64,000 nt of DNA from RUG11462 sp045539315 (GTDB lineage Bacteria > Bacillota > Clostridia > Oscillospirales > Acutalibacteraceae): NCBI GenBank assembly GCA_045539315.1, contig JAZQFC010000038.1, forward strand, positions 42,380-106,379. Direction: 5' to 3'. Position 1 is the first letter of the stretch. Every line of letters begins with the position of its first letter. The translations under genes and the position numbers were made by a program. Under the pieces are notes generated by a model. The model was not told the DNA's origin. It saw nothing but the letters and a program-made list of their open reading frames with translations, and searched no databases. Positions 32,318 to 41,312 of the stretch are shown one piece after another.

Positions 32318-35300
32318 TTAAACTTTTTTAACAAACAATGTAACAGTCTCTCCGTTGATATTCCACTCTTTAGAGTAGCCATCAATTTCGCCTGTTGTTA
32401 TTTTCTCACAAAGAACATCGGTTTTAATAGTATTATCATTGTTTTCTAACAATTCAGCGATTTTTTCATTACCGTTTGAAGAAATAACAATGTGGTCCAT
32501 AACTTCAAAACCTGCATCTTTACGCATTGTTTGAATTTTAGAAATAATTTCTCTAACAAAGCCCTCTTCGATAAGTTCATCTGTAAGAACAGTATCAAGA
32601 GCAACAGTAATTCCGTTGTCTGAAAGAGAGAAGAAGCCATCTTTTTGTTTGATATCAATAAGCAAGTCTTCTTCTGTTACAGAAATATCGCCACTTGGTA
32701 ATTTTAAGGTAAGTTTACCGGTGCTATCAAGTTCGGCTTTAGCAGCAGAACCATCGATACTCACGAGATAAGTTCTAATTTCGCCTAATTGTTTACCAAA
32801 TTTAGGTCCGAGTGTTTTAAGTTGAGGCTTAAATGAATAAGACATAAATGAAGCAACATCATCTGAAAACTCTGCGCATTTAATGTTAAGTTCTTCTTCG
32901 ATAATCTTAACAAAATACTCTGATAATTCACAGTCTGCTTTAATAAACATCTTGTTAAGCGGTTGGCGGTTTTTCATATTAGAACCATTACGAGCCGCAC
33001 GACCTAATACAACGATGTTTAAAACATCTTCCATATCTTTTTCTAATTTCTCATCAATTAAATTCTCATCAACTTCAGGGAATGTGCAAAGATGAACTGA
33101 TTCAGGTGCTTCTTTATCAATAGAACAAACAAGGTTTCTATAAATGTCTTCTGCCATAAATGGAATCATTGGAGCAGCAGTTTTAGCGATAGTAACAAGG
33201 GTTGTATAAAGTGTCATATAAGCCGCAACCTTGTCATCAGTCATTTCTTGCGCCCAAAATCTTTCACGACATCTGCGGACATACCAGTTAGACATATCGT
33301 CAACAAAATCTTGCAAACTACGAGCCGCTTCAGGAATTCTGTAGTTAGAAAGATTATCATCAACTGATTTTACAACCGAATTTAATTTTGAAAGCAACCA
33401 TTTATCCATAACTGTGAGTTTATCATAGTCAAGAGTATATTTAGTAGCATCAAAATTATCAATATTAGCATAAAGAACAAAGAAAGCATAAGTATTCCAA
33501 AGTGTACCCAAGAATTTACGCTGACCTTCTACAACTGCTTTGCCATGGAATCTATTTGGAAGCCAAGGAGCAGAGTTGATGTAGAAATACCAACGAATAG
33601 CATCTGCACCATAAGTTTGCAAAGCGTCAAACGGGTCAACAGCGTTGCCTTTTGATTTAGACATCTTCTGACCGTTTTCATCTTGAACGTGACCAAGAAC
33701 GATTACGTTTTTGAATGGCGCTTTATCAAAGATTAAAGTTGATATAGCCAAAAGTGAATAGAACCAACCACGAGTCTGATCAACTGCTTCTGAAATAAAG
33801 TCAGCAGGGAACTGCGCTTCGAATAAATCTTTGTTTTCAAATGGATAATGGTGTTGTGCGAATGGCATTGAACCACTATCAAACCAACAGTCAATAACTT
33901 CTGGAACTCTTTTCATTTGTTTGCCACAATGAGGACATTTAATAGTAACTGCATCGATATAAGGACGGTGAAGTTCGATATCTTCAGGGCAGTTATCAGA
34001 CATTGATTTAAGTTCTTCAATTGAACCAATTGAATGTAAATGACCACATTCACATTGCCAAATATTAAGTGGAGTACCCCAATATCTGTTACGAGAAATA
34101 CCCCAGTCTTGAACATTCTCAAGCCAGTCGCCAAATCTACCTTTACCAATAGATTCAGGAATCCAGTTGATAGTATTATTATTTTTAATAAGGTTGTCTT
34201 TAACATCGGTCATTTTGATAAACCAACTTTCTCTAGCGTAGTAGATGAGTGGAGTATCACAACGCCAACAATGTGGATATGAGTGTTCAAATTTAGGTGC
34301 GTCAAACAAAAGTCCTCGTTTATCAAGGTCAACTAAAACTTCTTTGTCTGCATCTTTACAGAACATTCCTGCCCAAGGAGTCTCGGCAGTCATTTCACCT
34401 TTTTCATCAACTAATTGAACAAAAGGTAAATCGTATTTTCTACCAACTTTAGAGTCATCTTCACCAAATGCAGGAGCAATGTGAACAATACCAGTACCAT
34501 CAGTTAATGTTACATAGTCATCACAAACTACATACCAACATTTTTTGTTAGGACTTACAAAGTTAAAGAGTGGTGCATATTCTTTATATTCAAGGTCTTT
34601 ACCTGTGTAAGTTTCAAGAATTTCATATTCTTCTTTGATTACAACATCAACAAGCGCTTTAGCAAGATAATATGTGTAATCAGCGGTTTTGATTTTAACA
34701 TATTCAGAAGAAGGATTTACACAAAGAGCAACGTTAGATGGTAATGTCCAAGGTGTTGTTGTCCAAGCAAGAATATAAGCATCTTCATCTTTAACTTTAA
34801 ATCTTGCGATAGCAGAACGTTCTTTAACGTCTTTATATCCTTGCGCAACTTCGTGTGATGAAAGCGGAGTGCCACAACGAGGGCAATAAGGTACAATTTT
34901 GAAGCCTTTATACAAAAGACCTTTATCAAAAATTTGCTTTAATGCCCACCATTCAGACTCAATGAAATTATTATCATAAGTTACATAAGGGTCATGCATA
35001 TCAGCCCAGAAACCAACAGTTTGAGAAAAGTCTTCCCACATACCTTTGTATTTCCAAACAGATTCTTTACATTTTGTGATAAATGGGTCAAGACCATATT
35101 CTTCAATTTGCTCTTTACCATCAAGACCTAAAAGTTTTTCAACTTCCAACTCAACAGGAAGACCATGAGTATCCCAACCTGCTTTTCTAGGAACCATACA
35201 ACCTTTCATAGTTCTGTATCTTGGAATCATATCTTTGATAACACGAGTAAGAACGTGACCTATATGAGGCTTACCATTAGCGGTAGGAGGGCCATCATAA

Positions 35301-35428
35301 AATACATAAGGTTTGCCGTCTTTTCTTTCTTCAATAGATTTTTCAAAGATTTTTTCATTGCGCCAAAATTCTTCAACGCGTTTTTCTCTTTCGACAAAGT
35401 TTAGATTAGTAGAAACTTTTTCGTACAT
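32318..35428 (-). CDS. ileS: Isoleucyl-tRNA synthetase, long type-2-like form
   Basis: A 1036-aa class I synthetase that charges tRNA-Ile. Signature HIGH is in 'GPPTANGKPHIGHVLTRV' (about 45-62) and KMSKS in 'GQKMSKSKGNAVDPFDAL'. The editing domain has 'AWTTTPWTLPSNVALCV' and 'HIAPAFGEDD', and the Trp in 'AGWDTHGLPVELEVEK' is typical. The length and the 'PPTANGKPH' form of HIGH point to the IleRS2 class, longer than E. coli-type IleRS1 and often insensitive to mupirocin (class assignment is inference). ATG 35428 has AGGAG; an upstream in-frame extension would run through the T-box terminator. Controlled by the T-box leader. Confidence 0.95.
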   Translation of the reverse strand: MYEKVSTNLNFVEREKRVEEFWRNEKIFEKSIEERKDGKPYVFYDGPPTANGKPHIGHVLTRVIKDMIPRYRTMKGCMVPRKAGWDTHGLPVELEVEKLLGLDGKEQIEEYGLDPFITKCKESVWKYKGMWEDFSQTVGFWADMHDPYVTYDNNFIESEWWALKQIFDKGLLYKGFKIVPYCPRCGTPLSSHEVAQGYKDVKERSAIARFKVKDEDAYILAWTTTPWTLPSNVALCVNPSSEYVKIKTADYTYYLAKALVDVVIKEEYEILETYTGKDLEYKEYAPLFNFVSPNKKCWYVVCDDYVTLTDGTGIVHIAPAFGEDDSKVGRKYDLPFVQLVDEKGEMTAETPWAGMFCKDADKEVLVDLDKRGLLFDAPKFEHSYPHCWRCDTPLIYYARESWFIKMTDVKDNLIKNNNTINWIPESIGKGRFGDWLENVQDWGISRNRYWGTPLNIWQCECGHLHSIGSIEELKSMSDNCPEDIELHRPYIDAVTIKCPHCGKQMKRVPEVIDCWFDSGSMPFAQHHYPFENKDLFEAQFPADFISEAVDQTRGWFYSLLAISTLIFDKAPFKNVIVLGHVQDENGQKMSKSKGNAVDPFDALQTYGADAIRWYFYINSAPWLPNRFHGKAVVEGQRKFLGTLWNTYAFFVLYANIDNFDATKYTLDYDKLTVMDKWLLSKLNSVVKSVDDNLSNYRIPEAARSLQDFVDDMSNWYVRRCRERFWAQEMTDDKVAAYMTLYTTLVTIAKTAAPMIPFMAEDIYRNLVCSIDKEAPESVHLCTFPEVDENLIDEKLEKDMEDVLNIVVLGRAARNGSNMKNRQPLNKMFIKADCELSEYFVKIIEEELNIKCAEFSDDVASFMSYSFKPQLKTLGPKFGKQLGEIRTYLVSIDGSAAKAELDSTGKLTLKLPSGDISVTEEDLLIDIKQKDGFFSLSDNGITVALDTVLTDELIEEGFVREIISKIQTMRKDAGFEVMDHIVISSNGNEKIAELLENNDNTIKTDVLCEKITTGEIDGYSKEWNINGETVTLFVKKV

Positions 35429-35450
35429 AATATTTACTCCTTTTAAAAAT

Positions 35451-35695
35451 AAAAAATCCTTTGCCCTAATAGGACAAAGGATAAAACTTTGCTTATAAAC
35501 CACCTATTACTGTTTACGAGGTAAAATACCTGATAAAAGTTCCTTATAACGTAGGAAAACCGTCGTTATTTACTGAAATTAATTCAATAACGCTACTCCG
35601 AAGTGATTTGCAACTTTAATGAAATTATCGACCTTACACCAACGCCGACTCGCTGAAAACTCTTAGAAAAGTGCCTGTCTTCATCACTGTATTTA
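35451..35695 (-). promoter_or_regulatory. T-box riboswitch, isoleucine, with an enlarged antiterminator bulge
   Basis: Stem I closes with TGATGAA/TTCATTA; the apical part has the usual 'GTTGGTGTAAGG'. The 3' specifier loop reads ggtcgATAATT, so ATA or, one codon on, ATT; both are Ile. The T-box region is AGGTGGT (TGGT pairs with ACCA of tRNA-Ile). The antiterminator ATAGG...CAAAG pairs with CTTTG-T-CCTAT and excludes the terminator ATCCTTTG.../...CAAAGGAT plus T-run (35451-35483). The bulge between the two arms is 10-11 nt rather than seven, and the ACCGCG tail is missing. This gap between ileS and ribU holds only this leader and its promoter. Confidence 0.88.
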
Positions 35696-35707
35696 AAATA
35701 TGTATTG

Positions 35708-35736
35708 ATTTTAACACAGTTTTTTAAATTTGTCAA
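35708..35736 (-). promoter_or_regulatory. sigma-A promoter of the ileS leader
   Basis: Minus strand TTGACA, 17 bases, TAAAAT with a TGT just before the -10 (extended -10). It starts ten bases after the ribU stop; no terminator lies between. Confidence 0.87.
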
Positions 35737-35745
35737 CAACCAAAT

Positions 35746-36423
35746 TTATTTTTTGAACAACTCAAAACTACCGTTATAGCACATAACAAAAAGAACAATA
35801 CAAGCAATTATAATTACAACAGATACTATTGCTAAAATAATTGATTTATGATTAATTTTAAATGATTTATCATTATTAAATCCGATTCCTGCAGATTTAA
35901 AAATATTGCTAACAGGTTTGTAAATTAACAATGTGATAGCAGAGGATAAAACAGCCTTGATAGCATTAAAAGGTAAAAGAAGTGGAATAATCATATCTTT
36001 TACTACGCTTACAGGCGCCCCTGTGTATATAGGTGTAAAAATTAAATTTAATGGTATCATAGCGGCAGTCATAGCAACAGAAGCAACTAGAAGACCGATA
36101 ATTGCACCTGACAATGTCTTTTTATACTTATATATAAGCCCTGCAATTGCAACATAAATTGCGCTTGATAAGAAGTTCATTAAACAACCCCAAATACCTG
36201 TATCACTAATTGTTATCATTTCAACAACACTAACCACAAGTGAAGTTACAATACCACAAATAGAGCCAAATATTAATGAGCCGATTACTAAAATTGTGTT
36301 TTTCAAATCAAAAGTTAGAAATGAAACTTTGATTCTAAACACAAACATACTAATGTATGCTAATGCACAAATAAGCCCCATAAATACGATTTTTCGAGTG
36401 TTTGAATTTGAATTTGTTTTCAT
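35746..36423 (-). CDS. ribU: Riboflavin ECF transporter S component
   Basis: A 225-aa integral membrane protein with about six helices. 'VSFLTFDLKNTILVIGSLIFG' style substrate region near residue 33 and 'LLLPFNAIKAVLSSAITLLIY' near 150 match the RibU family, the riboflavin-binding S component that docks on the shared EcfA/A'/T module. An FMN riboswitch precedes it, which strongly supports the substrate. ECF energising subunits are not in the window. The C-terminal tail (about 185-225) has one extra hydrophobic helix beyond the usual core. Confidence 0.92.
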   Translation of the reverse strand: MKTNSNSNTRKIVFMGLICALAYISMFVFRIKVSFLTFDLKNTILVIGSLIFGSICGIVTSLVVSVVEMITISDTGIWGCLMNFLSSAIYVAIAGLIYKYKKTLSGAIIGLLVASVAMTAAMIPLNLIFTPIYTGAPVSVVKDMIIPLLLPFNAIKAVLSSAITLLIYKPVSNIFKSAGIGFNNDKSFKINHKSIILAIVSVVIIIACIVLFVMCYNGSFELFKK

Positions 36424-36458
36424 AAAAATATCTCCTAGAATATATTTTTCTTTGAAAC

Positions 36459-36492
36459 AAAAAATAAGACCTCATTGCAAAATACAATGAGG
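36459..36492 (-). terminator. Expression-platform terminator of the FMN riboswitch
   Basis: On the minus strand CCTCATTG-tatttt-CAATGAGG followed by TCTTATTTTTT, between the aptamer and the ribU ribosome site. Ligand binding should favour this hairpin. Confidence 0.85.
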
Positions 36493-36511
36493 CAAAAATT
36501 CTTACTTTTCT

Positions 36512-36632
36512 TTTCCCATCCGGACTATAACCGTCGGCTGTAGAATCTCACTACATCAACCTTGTTCACCAAGGGTCGTGGGCTTAAAACATAAGTTAAT
36601 TACCACCGGTGGAGAATTTCACTCCGCCCCAA
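36512..36632 (-). promoter_or_regulatory. FMN riboswitch (RFN element)
   Basis: The minus strand shows the conserved blocks in order: GGGGCGGAGTGAAATTC, CACCGGTGGT, AGCCCACGA, GCCGACGGTTATAGTCC and GGATGGGA. It stands in front of ribU and shuts it down when FMN is plentiful. Confidence 0.96.
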
Positions 36633-36642
36633 AGATATTGTC

Positions 36643-36671
36643 ATTATAATACTAATATGTCAATTTGACAA
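36643..36671 (-). promoter_or_regulatory. sigma-A promoter of ribU
   Basis: Minus strand TTGTCA, 17 bases, TATAAT, ten bases before the FMN aptamer. Confidence 0.85.
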
Positions 36672-36679
36672 TAAAAATG

Positions 36680-36708
36680 AAAAAAGAGCTTATAAAAAGC
36701 TCTTTTTT
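36680..36708 (-). terminator. Terminator of tRNA-Gln
   Basis: Minus strand AAAAAAGAGCTT/AAGCTCTTTTTT just after the tRNA 3' end. Confidence 0.85.
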
Positions 36709-36709
36709 C

Positions 36710-36784
36710 TGGCAGGGGTAGCAGGATTTGAACCTACGAATGCTGGAATCAAAATCCAGTGCCTTACCGCTTGGCGATACCCCT
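36710..36784 (-). tRNA. tRNA-Gln (anticodon UUG)
   Basis: A 75-nt cloverleaf on the minus strand with acceptor AGGGGTA/TACCCCT, anticodon stem CTGGA/TCCAG around TTTTGAT (anticodon TTG), T-arm GTAGG-TTCAAAT-CCTGC and encoded CCA. It stands alone with its own terminator. Confidence 0.95.
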
Positions 36785-36949
36785 TTATTTTTTAGCGCTA
36801 GTAGATTATAACAGATTTAATTTGATAATGCAAGTGTTTTTTTATATTTTTTCAAAAAATATTTATTTTAATCTTGAAAGCAAAGAAAATTTTTAAAAAA
36901 TATCACATTTTTATCAAAGTTTTTTATCATATTAGTCATAGGAGTATAG

Positions 36950-36978
36950 TTGACACAGAGTTTGATATGTAATATAAT
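36950..36978 (+). promoter_or_regulatory. Consensus sigma-A promoter of the glycosyltransferase gene
   Basis: TTGACA, 17 bases, TATAAT, 32 bases before the start codon. The AT-rich stretch 36785-36949 before it shows nothing else I can support. Confidence 0.87.
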
Positions 36979-37010
36979 GTATATGTTATATATTGGAGGA
37001 ATTTGTAAGT

Positions 37011-39746
37011 ATGAGTAAATTTAATACTGTTCAAAATTTTAAATTTTCTATTATTATTCCTGTTTATAACGTTCAGGACTATTTAGAGGAAGCAATCTTA
37101 TCTGTAATTAACCAAACTATTGGATTTAAAAAGAATGTTCAACTTGTTTTGGTTAATGACGGTTCTGTTGATAACAGTAAAAAGATATGTGAAAAATATT
37201 TAAATAGTTATCCAAATAATGTTGTGTATTTAGAGCAACAGAATTCTGGTGTAAGCGTTGCAAGAAATGCCGGTCTTAAATTAGCAACAGGTGAGTTTGT
37301 AAATTTCTTGGATTCAGATGACAAACTTGGTCTTGATGTTTTAGAAAAGGTTTATGCTTTTTTTGAGTTGCATTATGATGAAATTGATGTTGCTTCTTGC
37401 AGGGTTTATCAATTTGACGCTGTAGAAAAATTCCATATTTTAGATTACAGGTTTGATAAAGGCGATAGAGTTGTCGATATTCAGGACCCTGAGTGTTACA
37501 GAGATATTTTATTACATGTATCTTCAACTTTCTTTAAAAGAAGTGAAATTAATGGTTTATTATTTGATAAAAATGTTAAATATGGTGAAGATAGTTTGTT
37601 TGTAAACCAGATGGTTTTGAAGAAAGCAAAATACGGCATTGTTGCATCTGCGCTTCATTATTACAGAAGAAGAACATCTGGAACTTCTGCAGTTCAAAAC
37701 CAACATTTTGATATAAATTATTACACAGAATCACCAAAAATTCATTATTCTAGTTTAATTGAATTGTCTAAAGAAAAATTTGGCTGTGTAATTCCTTATA
37801 TTCAAAATATTTTAGTTTATGATATTGCTTGGAGAGTTAAAGGAAAAATTCCAAGTGATAGTTTGTTCGATGATAAATTCAAAGAAGAATATTTCAACTT
37901 TTTAAAAGATATTTTGAAGTATATTGATGTTAGCGTTATATTAAATTTGAAAGTAAATAATGTCTTTATGTTGAAGAATGAATTAATTTTACTAAAAACA
38001 GGAAGGTCTTTACTTGAAAATTTAAAGGCGGATAGTGATTCTAATAGTCTTTACTTTGATGAAAATAGAGTTATTTCATTTAATATGAATATGTCTAATT
38101 TTTTCGTTAATATTCTTAAAATAGAACAAGAAGAATTGAAAGTTGAGGGTTTAGTTTCAAAATGGATTTTTGATGTTCCTTCGTTTAAAAAAGTTAGATT
38201 TTATTTTACTGTTAATGATATTGAACTGCCAGTAAAATTATCTGATTTTAGTGTAATAACCGAAATTGTAGCCGACAACTGTTATGATAAGTTCTATAGA
38301 TTTTCTTTGTCTGTTAACCTTAATGATTTCTTTGTTAAAAGAAGAGTTTTAAGAATTAAACCTTATTTTGAAATTGATGGAAAACAATTTAAAATTAAAT
38401 TGAATTATAAAAAATTTGTTCCAAATAATATTGTGTTTAAGCCTTGTTATAAATTCTTTAAAAGGTATTACACTACTTGTAGCACCAAACAAATAAGAGT
38501 TGTTAAACCTAAAAACGTTCGTGAAGAACATAATTTGCTTGAAAAAGAATGTTTGAATTGGCTTAAAGAAAATGGCTTAAATGAAATTAGAAATCAAAGA
38601 ATAAGGTATCATATTCTCGGTAGAATTAAAGATAGAGGAAAGAGAATTTGGTTGGTTTCTGATAGATTTGAAAAAGCAGGGGATAATGGAGAGGCATTTT
38701 TCAAATTTCTTTCTACCAAAAGAAAGGAATTAAAAAAACAAAATATCGTTCCGATTTTTATTATAAGTAAATACAGTTCGGATAAAAGACGGTTGAGAAA
38801 ATATGGCAGAGTTATGCATTTTGAAGATAAAAATTATCCTGCTTATTTTTTGAGAGCAGAAAAAATAATTTCTTCTTCTGGCGGCGAATTTACAATAAAT
38901 CCTTTTGATGCCAATAGCAGAAAGTATTTTGTCGATTTGATGAAATTTGAATATGTATTTTTACAGCATGGTGTTATTTTCAATGATTTATCTAAATGGT
39001 TGTATAAGTATAATAAAAATATTTCAAAGTTTATTACTTCTTCAAAGTATGAACGTGATTCGATTATAAATGGCGACTATGGTTATACTGATGAGAATGT
39101 TATTTTAACAGGCTTGCCTCGCTTTGATTACCTTGAAAATAAGCCTGAAAAAAGTATTGTTATTATGCCTACTTGGCGTCGTTCAATTAATCAATCTTAT
39201 GATAAAAAAACGCAAAGTATTTATTTTGATAAATTTAAAGAAACGAATTATTTTAAATTTTACAATTCACTTATCAATGATGAAAGACTTTTGAATATTA
39301 TGAGAGCAAAAGGTTATAAAGGTACTTTTTGTTTGCATCCAATTCACTCTAAACAATACATTGACTTTTCTGGTAATGACGTATTTAGTATAAATGCCAA
39401 TGAAGTAAATTATAAAGAGGTTTTCTCTAAAAATTCATTGCTTGTTACTGATTATTCATCTGTTTTTTCTGATTTTGCTTATTTACGAAAACCGGTATTA
39501 TTTACTATGTTTGATAAAGATGCCTTTTTTGAAGAAGCAATTTATGATGCTGGTTATTATGATTTCGAAAAACATGGTTTTGGCCCTGTTTGTTACGATT
39601 ATGAAACAACAGTTGAAAAATTAATTGAGTTCATTGAAAACGATTGTAAAATTGATGATAAATATCTTGAAAAAATCAATGATTTTTATGAGTATAATGA
39701 CACTGATAACTGTCAAAGAATTTATGAAGAAATAGTTAAAATTTAA
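37011..39746 (+). CDS. Bifunctional GT2 glycosyltransferase / CDP-glycerol glycerophosphotransferase-like protein
   Basis: A 911-aa cytoplasmic protein. The N-terminal GT-A domain (about 10-260) has 'FSIIIPVYNVQDYLEEAILS', 'LVNDGSVDNS' and 'FLDSDDKLG' (the DxD region). A middle part of about 250 residues has no match I know. The C-terminal third (about 540-905) is TagF-like: 'VFLQHGVIFNDLSKWLYKY', 'ILTGLPRFDYLENK', 'IMPTWRRS', 'CLHPIHSKQY' and 'LLVTDYSSVFSDFAYLRKP'. Such fusions build teichoic-acid-like or capsular glycerophosphate polymers. ATG 37011 has GGAGGA ten bases upstream. A single gene; no other polymer genes lie nearby, so the product is unknown. Confidence 0.85.
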   Translation: MSKFNTVQNFKFSIIIPVYNVQDYLEEAILSVINQTIGFKKNVQLVLVNDGSVDNSKKICEKYLNSYPNNVVYLEQQNSGVSVARNAGLKLATGEFVNFLDSDDKLGLDVLEKVYAFFELHYDEIDVASCRVYQFDAVEKFHILDYRFDKGDRVVDIQDPECYRDILLHVSSTFFKRSEINGLLFDKNVKYGEDSLFVNQMVLKKAKYGIVASALHYYRRRTSGTSAVQNQHFDINYYTESPKIHYSSLIELSKEKFGCVIPYIQNILVYDIAWRVKGKIPSDSLFDDKFKEEYFNFLKDILKYIDVSVILNLKVNNVFMLKNELILLKTGRSLLENLKADSDSNSLYFDENRVISFNMNMSNFFVNILKIEQEELKVEGLVSKWIFDVPSFKKVRFYFTVNDIELPVKLSDFSVITEIVADNCYDKFYRFSLSVNLNDFFVKRRVLRIKPYFEIDGKQFKIKLNYKKFVPNNIVFKPCYKFFKRYYTTCSTKQIRVVKPKNVREEHNLLEKECLNWLKENGLNEIRNQRIRYHILGRIKDRGKRIWLVSDRFEKAGDNGEAFFKFLSTKRKELKKQNIVPIFIISKYSSDKRRLRKYGRVMHFEDKNYPAYFLRAEKIISSSGGEFTINPFDANSRKYFVDLMKFEYVFLQHGVIFNDLSKWLYKYNKNISKFITSSKYERDSIINGDYGYTDENVILTGLPRFDYLENKPEKSIVIMPTWRRSINQSYDKKTQSIYFDKFKETNYFKFYNSLINDERLLNIMRAKGYKGTFCLHPIHSKQYIDFSGNDVFSINANEVNYKEVFSKNSLLVTDYSSVFSDFAYLRKPVLFTMFDKDAFFEEAIYDAGYYDFEKHGFGPVCYDYETTVEKLIEFIENDCKIDDKYLEKINDFYEYNDTDNCQRIYEEIVKI

Positions 39747-39757
39747 TAAGAAAAATA

Positions 39758-39805
39758 AAAAATAGCCATTTTATGAGGTTTTACTTGTAAATAGGCTATT
39801 TTTAT
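39758..39805 (+). terminator. Terminator with a long loop
   Basis: AAAAATAGCC (39758-39767) pairs with GGCTATTTTT (39794-39803) around a 26-nt loop; T-rich sequence follows. Confidence 0.7.
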
Positions 39806-39816
39806 TTATTTTTTTA

Positions 39817-39845
39817 TTGAAAAAAGTAATTTATTCTGTTATAAT
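39817..39845 (+). promoter_or_regulatory. sigma-A promoter of thyX
   Basis: TTGAAA, 17 bases, TATAAT (39840-39845), 33 bases before the thyX start. Confidence 0.85.
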
Positions 39846-39878
39846 GTATTTTAAGAAATTATGTTTGGAGAAATATAT

Positions 39879-40637
39879 ATGAAAGTTTCATTAATTGCTT
39901 ATACACCAAATCCGGAGAAAACAGTAGCCGCTGCCGCTAAAATGTGTTATGCCGCTGCTGATGTTGATACTGTGATGGACGGGCTTACCGATGAAAAGGT
40001 TGCAAATTTTGTTGATATGCTTTCAGAAATTGGACACGAAAGCCCAATTGAGCACGCTTCATTTACTTTTGCAATTGAAGGTGTATCAAGAGCGCTTTTA
40101 GCACAAATTACAAGACATAGAATTGCTTCTTATTCAGTTCAAAGTCAAAGATATGTTGCTGAAAAGAATTTTGAATATGTTTTACCACCTGAAATCGAGG
40201 CTAATGAACAAGCAAAAGAAATCTTTTTAAATAATATGCAAAGATCTCACGAAGACTATTTAAAAATAACTGAAATATTAAGTAGTAAATATTTTGATGA
40301 GTTTGTTGCTGAAGGTTGCGATGAAAAAGAAGCAAAAAGAAAAGCGCAGAAGAAAGCAATTGAAGATGCAAGATTTGTTTTGCCAAATGCTTGTGATACA
40401 AAAATGATAGCAACTTTTAATGCTAGAAGTTTGATAAATTTCTTTAACCATCGTTGTTGCAACAGAGCGCAATGGGAAATTAGAGATTTAGCCATTCAAA
40501 TGCTTAAACTTGTAAAAGAAGTTGCTCCTAATTTGTTTAAAAAAGCAGGTCCGCCTTGCCTTTATAATAAATGTCCAGAGGGAAAAATGACTTGTGGAAA
40601 AATTCTTGAAGTTAGAGAAACATTTTTAAATATGTAA
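39879..40637 (+). CDS. thyX: Flavin-dependent thymidylate synthase
   Basis: A 252-aa ThyX, which makes dTMP from dUMP using FAD, NADPH and methylene-THF. The diagnostic ThyX motif appears as 'RHRIASYSVQSQRY' (about 79-92), preceded by 'ESPIEHASFTFAIEGVSRAL', and the C-terminal half has 'NACDTKMIATFNARSLINFF' and 'QWEIRDLA'. ATG 39879 has GGAG eight bases before it; an in-frame ATG at 39861 lies before that ribosome site. It is followed ten bases later by thymidylate kinase, so two successive steps of dTTP synthesis are paired. No thyA or dihydrofolate reductase is in the window. Confidence 0.95.
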   Translation: MKVSLIAYTPNPEKTVAAAAKMCYAAADVDTVMDGLTDEKVANFVDMLSEIGHESPIEHASFTFAIEGVSRALLAQITRHRIASYSVQSQRYVAEKNFEYVLPPEIEANEQAKEIFLNNMQRSHEDYLKITEILSSKYFDEFVAEGCDEKEAKRKAQKKAIEDARFVLPNACDTKMIATFNARSLINFFNHRCCNRAQWEIRDLAIQMLKLVKEVAPNLFKKAGPPCLYNKCPEGKMTCGKILEVRETFLNM

Positions 40638-40647
40638 GGAAATAATA

Positions 40648-41310
40648 ATGGGTAAATTAATAGTAATTGAGGGGCTTGACGGAAGCGGAAAGTCAACTCA
40701 AATTGAATTAATAAAAAAGAATTTAGAATCAAAAAATTTAAAATACAAGCAAATCAAATTGCCTGATTATGATGACCCATCAAGCACTCTTGTTAAAATG
40801 TATTTAGCAGGGGAGTTTGGCGACAAACCAAGTGATGTTAATGCTTTTGCGGCTTCATCGTTTTATGCTGTAGATAGATTTGCTAATTTTAAAAGACATT
40901 GGAAGAATGAATATGACAATGGCTATGTTATTTTAGCAGATAGATATACGACTTCTAACTGTGTTCACCAATGTAGTAAACTTGATGAAGATAAATGGGA
41001 CGAGTATATTGAATGGTTAGAAAACTTTGAGTTTAACCAAATGCAAATTCCTAAACCTGATTTGGTTGTTTTTCTTGATATGGCGCCTGAAATTTCCCAA
41101 AAATTAATGAGCGGCAGATATAAAGGCGATGAAAGTAAAAAAGATATTCATGAAAAAGATGTTGAATATTTGCAAAAATGCAGAAAAGCAGCGTTTTATT
41201 CTGCAGAAAAACTTGGTTGGAAAGTTGTAAAATGTTATGAGGGCGACAGTCCTTTGAGCATTGAAGAAATTGCGAATACAATTTCAAAACTAACTGATGA
41301 GGTATTATAA
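40648..41310 (+). CDS. tmk: Thymidylate kinase
   Basis: A 220-aa kinase turning dTMP into dTDP. P-loop 'IEGLDGSGKSTQIELI' (8-23), 'KLPDYDDPSS', 'LADRYTTSNCVHQCSK' with the DRY motif, and a lid region 'MSGRYKGDESKKDIHEKD'. It differs somewhat from the E. coli type in the lid but fits the clostridial form, and its place after thyX supports the call. It lies ten bases after thyX and two bases before the DJ-1-like gene. Confidence 0.9.
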   Translation: MGKLIVIEGLDGSGKSTQIELIKKNLESKNLKYKQIKLPDYDDPSSTLVKMYLAGEFGDKPSDVNAFAASSFYAVDRFANFKRHWKNEYDNGYVILADRYTTSNCVHQCSKLDEDKWDEYIEWLENFEFNQMQIPKPDLVVFLDMAPEISQKLMSGRYKGDESKKDIHEKDVEYLQKCRKAAFYSAEKLGWKVVKCYEGDSPLSIEEIANTISKLTDEVL

Positions 41311-41312
41311 AA

